A DNA stretch of 20,260 nucleotides from Eubacterium sp. (GTDB taxonomy: Bacteria; Bacillota_A; Clostridia; Lachnospirales; Lachnospiraceae): the NCBI GenBank assembly GCA_023663915.1, contig JAMPGN010000053.1:1-20260 (forward strand). Reading direction: 5' to 3'. The notes beneath the pieces are model-generated. The model was given only the letters and a program-made list of their open reading frames with translations, did no database searches and had not been told where the DNA came from. The translations under genes and the position numbers were made by a program. Shown here piece by piece: positions 15,020-20,260 of the stretch. Each line of letters begins with the position of its first letter. Position 1 is the first letter of the stretch.

Positions 15020-17047
15020 TCACTTCACAACCACCCGCACTCTCGCCTGATTGTAAATTCTCGTAAATTCATCCCCCGCTGTACGGTTCGTCGCTACCTT
15101 CACCACCGGAAAATGTGTTCCTGCCTGTACAAACGTATGGCTGTTTACGATCCTGACCGTATTTCCATCCTTCCCTGTGATTTTCCCGCCGGGTGTAAAC
15201 TCGTTACTCTCCTCAAAATCCCAGAGAATTGTCTCCACTTCACCCGAACCTTCCGGGAGTTCTACCAGCACTTCAAAATATACCGTATCACCGACATGGA
15301 TTTCTTTTCTGTCTTTGCCATCCACAGTCATCCTGACAAGCGGCTGAATGCCTTTGCGCTCCCTAGCGGTATCTTTAATCTGAACCTGTCCGCCATTCAT
15401 CTCATAACCACTGCTTGCCACAGGTTCAATCCCACGTTCTACCCAGTCGCTTACATCCAGAAGCGCCTGATACAAGGCTCCTAAATAGCTCACGATATGC
15501 TGATGGTCGCCGCCGTTTCCTTCCTCACAGTCGGTATGCATACAATGCTCCATATACCAAAGGCGCATTCTGTCCTCGCCGTCCGTTCCGGCATTTTCCT
15601 TCACCAGATTGCGATACCAGTCCGCCTGCCATGGAAAAGCACTCTCGTCCATCAAACTTTCCAGCACGATGATCTTACAGTTCGGTGTGCCACTCTGTAT
15701 GGAACCCGCACCGCCATTGGAGATAATCGGTCCCACCAGCACCGGACGCTGGGGGTAAAGAGGCGCACCATTTTCATCACGAAACTGATCCCATGCATGA
15801 TACTCCGGTCCCGGCACTTGATGCCTGTGGAATGTCTGCAGGGCGATATAGTCGGAATTGTCAAGCACTGCTTTGTCACCAACACGCACCTTTTCCAACA
15901 ATTCTTTTAAATCTCTCGTATCCATTCCTACATCGATCGTGACACAATTTTCCGGCAGACAGATTGCGCCAAATTCTTCTCCCACCAGAGCGCCGGAAGT
16001 AAAACGTATCTTCATTCCCGTGCGGTAAAAATTCCCTTCCGGATAGTTGGACAGGGCAAATACCGGAAGTTTCTGCCCGTGCCCCATAGCGTGCTTCCAT
16101 GCCTCATCGACACCATAAGCATTTTTCTCATCAATGCTGTCCGCCAATCCCATCACACCGTATTCGGGATGAAAAACCTTCATAATCTCACATTCCCGCA
16201 CGATGCGGTCACGCTGTGCGCTCCCGCCTTCCACGGTTCCAAGATAGCCCGATTTTGCCCAGAAGTCTTTGGTGTAAGACGGGTCAATCGACATAGCCGC
16301 CGGCGTAAGAACCGGCAGTGCGCCCTCTCCGATGGTATCATAGACGCACCATGTTTCCATGGGAAATCCCATAAGCTCCGCTTCCCTAAGCGCAGCCTGC
16401 TCCTCCTCATTTAAACATGCATACGGATCTCCTCCGCCGCCCGGTTCCAAGGCATCTTTGATCTCTTCCATTTTATTTCTTAAGATGCGCATCACATGCG
16501 CCCTTACCGTAAATACATTCGGCATCGCCATAGGGGAACCAATCACAAAGGGCACAGCGCCGTCCCAGATTCCGGTAGTGCTTTCCACACAGCTTATTGT
16601 CTTGAAACCACCGCCGCTTCCGCCATAAACATAACCGAACGGTCTGTGTTCCCCGTAAAACTGTGACGCCAGTTTTCTGGAAAACTGTGCGCAGGCTGCG
16701 CTGGCACGGTACATCAGCGTCGGATCATCTCCGCCGTTCACGATACCGCCAAGATTAGATTCCACAAAATAAGAACCATGTTTCACTGCAAAACTGATCT
16801 TATCCTCGATGCCTTCCTGATATTGCGCCTCTTTTTCATCACCCACGAAGGGAGATAACTGCTGGAAAAATCGATTTACATAATTTTCCTTTTGCGGATA
16901 GTAAAAACAAAACTTCGTCAATGTTCCTTCAAATCCCCCATGGATGTAATGATGTCTTACCGGTACGTCGCGCCATTCATCCACGTCGATATATGGTTTT
17001 TCAAACTGTGTATCACCTGTCCCGTCATATAATTTTGTTGCTTCCAT
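15020..17047 (-). CDS. large alpha/beta hydrolase with PKD-like C-terminal domain, substrate unknown
   Basis: The 675-residue protein contains a serine-hydrolase nucleophile elbow, YVYGGSGGG (S144 as likely nucleophile), and a later NGGDHQHI that could supply the catalytic histidine. The last 110 residues (GDTVYFEVLVELPEGSG, ILWDFEE, SHTFVQAGTHFPVVKV) look like a PKD/Ig-type beta domain. The size and an insertion-rich middle recall tannase-like esterases, but the cysteine before the serine that marks tannases is absent, so that name is not given. There is no signal peptide, so it is probably cytoplasmic, which is unusual for a PKD-type domain. It begins two bases after the symporter stop, behind AGAGGAG, so the two are surely cotranscribed. 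Its likely job is intracellular cleavage of the imported compound. Confidence 0.7.
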   Translation of the reverse strand: MEATKLYDGTGDTQFEKPYIDVDEWRDVPVRHHYIHGGFEGTLTKFCFYYPQKENYVNRFFQQLSPFVGDEKEAQYQEGIEDKISFAVKHGSYFVESNLGGIVNGGDDPTLMYRASAACAQFSRKLASQFYGEHRPFGYVYGGSGGGFKTISCVESTTGIWDGAVPFVIGSPMAMPNVFTVRAHVMRILRNKMEEIKDALEPGGGGDPYACLNEEEQAALREAELMGFPMETWCVYDTIGEGALPVLTPAAMSIDPSYTKDFWAKSGYLGTVEGGSAQRDRIVRECEIMKVFHPEYGVMGLADSIDEKNAYGVDEAWKHAMGHGQKLPVFALSNYPEGNFYRTGMKIRFTSGALVGEEFGAICLPENCVTIDVGMDTRDLKELLEKVRVGDKAVLDNSDYIALQTFHRHQVPGPEYHAWDQFRDENGAPLYPQRPVLVGPIISNGGAGSIQSGTPNCKIIVLESLMDESAFPWQADWYRNLVKENAGTDGEDRMRLWYMEHCMHTDCEEGNGGDHQHIVSYLGALYQALLDVSDWVERGIEPVASSGYEMNGGQVQIKDTARERKGIQPLVRMTVDGKDRKEIHVGDTVYFEVLVELPEGSGEVETILWDFEESNEFTPGGKITGKDGNTVRIVNSHTFVQAGTHFPVVKVATNRTAGDEFTRIYNQARVRVVVK

Positions 17048-17049
17048 AA

Positions 17050-18387
17050 TTACTCTCCTCTTCTCTGTTTTAATTCTTCACGAATCTGCGGTAATTTTTT
17101 ATCCAAATCATATACTTTAAGAAAAATAAACTGTATCAGGCAGAAGATTGCCGGAATGACACTGAATAACATGATAATCATGGTATTGGCAGAATCCGGC
17201 TGGACTTCCAGCGCACCGTCGTATCCCGTGATCCCCATCAGGACGCCGATCACACCCGCACCCACTGCGGTTCCGATCTTCGCCGTCACACTCTGCGCAC
17301 AGGAGATTGTTCCCTCACTGCGCTTTCCGGTCTTCCACTCGCCGTAGTCGATACAATCGATAATGAAAGTGCTTGCAAAGCTGAACATCGTGAAGAATCC
17401 CATCATGGCAATCACATTCGATACAAACAGCAAAAGCATATTTCTCGGCGCAAGAAGACGTATCAGATAACCACACATACCGATCAGCGTTGTCGTCCTC
17501 ATGACATTGACAAAACCAAATTTGTTAGAAAGCACGGGAGTAATCATTATGACAATGATAACCGCCAGCATAGACAGCGACATGATCGACGCAAGTCCTA
17601 AATCTCCCATGATATACTGAAAATAATAAGTCTGCACGCCGTTTACCAGATTGGAACCAATGTTGCTGATAAAGATGACAAATGCAAACAGCAGAATATA
17701 TTTGTTCTGTGCCAGACAGGAGAGCATGTCTTTCAGGGTCAACTTCTCCCTTGCTACGGCCGCCGTCTGATGCCGTTCCTTAACCATCGTGAAACGAACC
17801 AGACCAAGCAATGTAAATGGCACTGCAAGGATCAACGAAATCATCAGCCAGCCTTTTCTTGTGGTTCCCATGGTTGCCACCATCTGCGGAAGGAGCATAG
17901 ATGCCACCATCGTGAAGATCAGCGATACAAATCCCGTCACTGCACCAATCGTCACACTGTGTTCCGGATTCTCAAGAACATTCGCCAGATAGACCGATTC
18001 ATTACAATTTAAGAAAGTCATAAAGACGGAATTAATCAGCGAATAGGTCACGAACAGATAGACACAGGAAGGTGCGACCCCCATCTGTGGTGCAGCAAAC
18101 AGGATCACAAGGCATAACCAGTATCCCACAAGCGCCAACTCGTAAGGGCGGCCTTTCCCGATCCGGGTATTGGTCTTGTCGATCAGATACCCTGCAATGA
18201 TATCCGTCACCCCGTCAAAAACTTTGGAAATCATAAAGATCATTCCGGCAGTCATTGCGGAAATTCCCATGTAATCCGTGGCGAAAAAGGTGATATAACT
18301 CACCAGCGCTGCGGCTACCGACGTCGAGATCGTGCGGGTAGGCCAGCATAACATCAGTTTCTTTGGTACTTTGTCTTTCTTTTCCAT
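17050..18387 (-). CDS. GPH-family (MFS) sugar/cation symporter
   Basis: Glycoside-pentoside-hexuronide symporters of the major facilitator superfamily import sugars or glycosides with Na+ or H+. The 445-residue protein has about twelve hydrophobic helices. The N-terminal signature YMGISAMTAGMIFMISKVFDG is followed by DGVTDIIAGYLIDKTNTRIGKGRP, which matches the family motif D-(P/G)-x-x-D-x-x-x-G-x-x-x-D and the next RxGKxRPY. A later SFASTFIIDCIDYGEWKTGKRSEG is the equally typical C-terminal-half motif. The start ATG follows GGAGGAAGA at good spacing. It heads an operon with the alpha/beta hydrolase. The AraC-type gene lies 176 bases upstream behind a hairpin and is the likely regulator. Substrate specificity cannot be read from the sequence. 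Confidence 0.9.
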   Translation of the reverse strand: MEKKDKVPKKLMLCWPTRTISTSVAAALVSYITFFATDYMGISAMTAGMIFMISKVFDGVTDIIAGYLIDKTNTRIGKGRPYELALVGYWLCLVILFAAPQMGVAPSCVYLFVTYSLINSVFMTFLNCNESVYLANVLENPEHSVTIGAVTGFVSLIFTMVASMLLPQMVATMGTTRKGWLMISLILAVPFTLLGLVRFTMVKERHQTAAVAREKLTLKDMLSCLAQNKYILLFAFVIFISNIGSNLVNGVQTYYFQYIMGDLGLASIMSLSMLAVIIVIMITPVLSNKFGFVNVMRTTTLIGMCGYLIRLLAPRNMLLLFVSNVIAMMGFFTMFSFASTFIIDCIDYGEWKTGKRSEGTISCAQSVTAKIGTAVGAGVIGVLMGITGYDGALEVQPDSANTMIIMLFSVIPAIFCLIQFIFLKVYDLDKKLPQIREELKQRRGE

Positions 18388-18424
18388 TCTTCCTCCATTC
18401 CCTCTGCTTCCATGAATATCACAT

Positions 18425-18462
18425 AAGTCCGATTACGGGAGCAGCTTTTCAAACCCGGACTT
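18425..18462 (-). promoter_or_regulatory. inverted repeat upstream of the symporter gene, possible operator or leader stem
   Basis: Seven-base arms AAGTCCG / CGGACTT enclose 24 bases and lie about 40 to 75 bases before the symporter ATG. CGGG/CCCG inside the arms could extend or replace the pairing. No good -10/-35 pair was found in this gap, as is common for activator-dependent promoters. Confidence 0.4.
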
Positions 18463-18479
18463 TTGACAAAATAGAAACA

Positions 18480-18525
18480 GAGCCAGCTCTTATTTTCTTT
18501 CTACTAAAAGTATAAGATCTGGCTC
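18480..18525 (-). terminator. hairpin terminator after the AraC-type gene
   Basis: Fourteen-base arms (GAGCCAG-TCTTAT type) pair with a single mismatch around an 18-base loop. On the minus strand the second arm is followed by TGTTTCTATTTTG. It starts 39 bases after the AraC stop and separates that transcript from the symporter operon. Confidence 0.75.
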
Positions 18526-18563
18526 CGTCACGATTTATCGTATATTTTACTTTTTTATCGTTT

Positions 18564-19718
18564 TTATAACTTGTTTTTCTTCCGGTACTCCGTTGGTGTC
18601 ATTCCATATTCCTTTGCAAACTGTTCCGTCATATAGCTTTGGGAATGAAAGCATAAATAATCTGAGATGACTCCTATTTTTTCATTGGAATTTCTCAGTA
18701 TATTTGCCGCCAGACGCAGACGTTCCCTTAAGATATATTTCCGGACACTGATTCCTTCCTGCGTGGTGAAAACCCTCGATAAATACCCCGGATGATATCC
18801 TAACTCGTCCGCCATTTCTTTTATGGTAAATTTTCGACGGATATTTCCGGCGATGTACCGTTTACACTGCTCCTGCAACTCCCCAATCTTTCCCTTCTGT
18901 TTTACTTCCTGAATCCTTTTGCCAAGGTCATTTGCCGCAGCAGCATAAACCTGCATCATCTCCATTGTGGACGTGCATTCTGTAAGTTTTTTGGAATATT
19001 GAAAACTGATTCGATAACAGGTTTCTTCAGGCACTCCCATTTCGATTGCTGCTTTTCTCATGATGGAAATTGCAGCAACTACTGCATACTCGCTGTTTTT
19101 GATATAATTCTGCCGGGCAAGAGGGTCAATCAGTTCCAGATCACCCGCCCTGTTAAAAAAATCGCTTTTATCGATCCGCATCTCCCCCTGCTTGAACTCT
19201 TCCACAAAAGCACATTCATTCTTATATCCAAAGAAGATCGGATAATCGTCCATCAAGTCCCATGCAGCTTCTTCTTCATCCAACTGTTGCCTTCCCATGT
19301 CTTCCAGAAATGTTTTCTCTGAAATCTGTTTTCCTGTCAGAAGGACATACATAATCGAGAGACAGCTTACAGCCTGACCCGGCGAAATGTGGCACAAAGG
19401 CACATCTGTCTTCCATCTATGGCAGAATTGATAATCCCGCATCTGCGCCCTCGAAATATTCCCATAAGAAACAGGTCCAAACAGATAAAAATTTCCGTCG
19501 TCATCTTCAAATCCCATATGGATAATGTTCATCGTCTCATGCCAGATGGCAGGAATTTTCTTTTTGCGCCATTTGTCACGCACTCTGTCCAGTGCGTCCT
19601 GATTGATGGGGATGGCGGACTCCCATTTCTGGTAAAGAATCTCGTTTCGTTCATTGACCACGAAAGTTGGAATATGCCATCCTAAATATGCTTTTTCTAA
19701 TAGAAATTCTTTCTGCAT
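18564..19718 (-). CDS. AraC-family transcriptional regulator
   Basis: The last 100 of 384 residues form an AraC-type DNA-binding domain with two helix-turn-helix units: FTIKEMADELGYHPGYLSRVF (297-317) and IGVISDYLCFHSQSYMTEQF (348-367), ending GMTPTEYRKK. The N-terminal 280 residues are a sensor region of a kind common in gut Clostridia, with no family I can name and no membrane segment. It should bind a small molecule and activate or repress the adjacent symporter-hydrolase operon; this is inferred from position. The ATG follows AGGAAGTATACG. It begins 10 bases after the DUF362 gene ends, so the two share a transcript, and a hairpin follows it. Confidence 0.92.
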   Translation of the reverse strand: MQKEFLLEKAYLGWHIPTFVVNERNEILYQKWESAIPINQDALDRVRDKWRKKKIPAIWHETMNIIHMGFEDDDGNFYLFGPVSYGNISRAQMRDYQFCHRWKTDVPLCHISPGQAVSCLSIMYVLLTGKQISEKTFLEDMGRQQLDEEEAAWDLMDDYPIFFGYKNECAFVEEFKQGEMRIDKSDFFNRAGDLELIDPLARQNYIKNSEYAVVAAISIMRKAAIEMGVPEETCYRISFQYSKKLTECTSTMEMMQVYAAAANDLGKRIQEVKQKGKIGELQEQCKRYIAGNIRRKFTIKEMADELGYHPGYLSRVFTTQEGISVRKYILRERLRLAANILRNSNEKIGVISDYLCFHSQSYMTEQFAKEYGMTPTEYRKKNKL

Positions 19719-19728
19719 CGTATACTTC

Positions 19729-20260
19729 CTATTTCTCCGAGGAAAGATAAATCAATTCGATCCCTTCCTCTTTGCCAAGGTTCCGGCTATACTGTTTCTC
19801 TGTTGCGTTGTTCCAATGCTCATGCACGCCTAAATTCTCAAGAAATTCTCCATTGCCATTGTAATAAACATTGCCGGACGGCGCATTTCCGACAAGTCCC
19901 GCTTCATGCAGATAGTTTTCATTCGAGACATCTTTCACCGCACTGTTATTGCGGACGATGTTCGGTTCATTTGTCAGAAAATCCGCCCCGACGGAATCGA
20001 TTGCAACCGGATCTTGTGAAACAAAAACGCTGGAAGTATAACCGCCGTCAAATGGTGACTGCTGCCATAGTGAGTTTTCTTTTGTGATGGATGCGCCCTC
20101 GGAAGGCGCGCAGATCAGGGCATCTAACATATATAATACCGTTTTTTGTCCAAGCTGGTAATTTCCCATCAAGTCCACGAGCGGGCTGTAGATACCCATC
20201 TCACTTCTTGTCAGCCATTGATGCAGGTTTGCCCCTTCCGGCGGGCGCATGGCATTCCCG
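19729..20260 (-). CDS. DUF362-domain protein, C-terminal part, cut by right edge
   Basis: The visible part resembles the C-terminal end of DUF362 proteins, with the signature VFVSQDPVAIDSVGADFL, which matches the family pattern SxDPVAxDxxG. The function of DUF362 is not established; members include proteins with iron-sulfur domains and proteins found in sugar-use loci. An in-frame ATG lies at 20248-20250, but the frame stays open to the window edge (GNAMRPPEG) without a ribosome site before that ATG, so the gene very likely continues to the right. No signal peptide can be judged. It ends 10 bases before the AraC-type gene and is probably its operon partner. Confidence 0.75.
   Translation of the reverse strand, partial: GNAMRPPEGANLHQWLTRSEMGIYSPLVDLMGNYQLGQKTVLYMLDALICAPSEGASITKENSLWQQSPFDGGYTSSVFVSQDPVAIDSVGADFLTNEPNIVRNNSAVKDVSNENYLHEAGLVGNAPSGNVYYNGNGEFLENLGVHEHWNNATEKQYSRNLGKEEGIELIYLSSEK

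Noticed and set aside
14765..15484. 239-codon open frame on the plus strand
   Set aside because: Most of it is antisense to the hydrolase gene and its terminator. It has no ribosome site and no recognisable protein features.
15020..17047. Naming the large hydrolase a tannase or feruloyl esterase
   Set aside because: The cysteine that precedes the catalytic serine in tannases is absent (GGSGGG), so only a general alpha/beta-hydrolase call is supported.
1..20260. CRISPR arrays, tRNA or rRNA genes, insertion sequences
   Set aside because: No regularly spaced repeats, no tRNA or rRNA signatures apart from tmRNA, and no transposase or terminal inverted repeats were found by reading both strands.

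Overview
The window looks like chromosomal DNA of a Gram-positive anaerobe of the class Clostridia, most likely a Lachnospiraceae-type gut bacterium. The basis is the order secG, rnr, smpB, ssrA on one strand, a bifunctional Rel protein followed by a small metallo-beta-lactamase-fold hydrolase, a tmRNA tag ending in ...AEDNLAYAA, strong AGGAGG-type ribosome binding sites and consensus sigma-A promoters. This assignment is inference from gene content; no species is claimed. Nearly everything is on the minus strand, and only one gene (3383-5146) is on the plus strand.

Region 1 (1-3224), RNA quality control and secretion: the 5' part of ssrA (tmRNA), smpB, rnr and secG. SmpB and tmRNA rescue stalled ribosomes, RNase R degrades the defective mRNA, and SecG belongs to the Sec translocase. 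secG has its own promoter, back to back with the promoter of the plus-strand gene for a large membrane protein (DUF6020-like, possibly a GT-C glycosyltransferase).

Region 2 (5180-10535), accessory-looking block: a CLC-type anion/proton antiporter with non-canonical selectivity motifs, then a three-gene set transcribed in the order VWA/metallopeptidase-like protein (DUF2201-like), MoxR-like AAA+ ATPase, leucine-rich-repeat protein. The AAA+ and VWA pair is a recurring chaperone-like pairing whose target is not evident here. In this copy the peptidase-like motif reads HTLLH rather than HExxH.

Region 3 (10636-15019): a chromosomal TraX-family membrane protein, an MBL-fold hydrolase and rel, the (p)ppGpp synthetase/hydrolase. 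Upstream of rel lie 421 bases without a gene. They hold the rel promoter, a second strong promoter, two inverted repeats that can form hairpins, a palindrome at the predicted rel transcription start and the terminator of the next gene.

Region 4 (15020-20260), probable catabolic locus: a DUF362 protein (cut by the right edge) and an AraC-family regulator 10 bases apart, a hairpin terminator, then a GPH-type sugar/cation symporter and, two bases later, a large unrecognised alpha/beta hydrolase with a PKD-like C-terminal domain. The layout suggests that the AraC protein senses a compound imported by the symporter and cleaved inside the cell by the hydrolase. The substrate is unknown.

No tRNA, rRNA, CRISPR array, insertion sequence or prophage gene was seen. 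The least explained parts are the AAA+/VWA/LRR set, the symporter-hydrolase pair and the long region upstream of rel.
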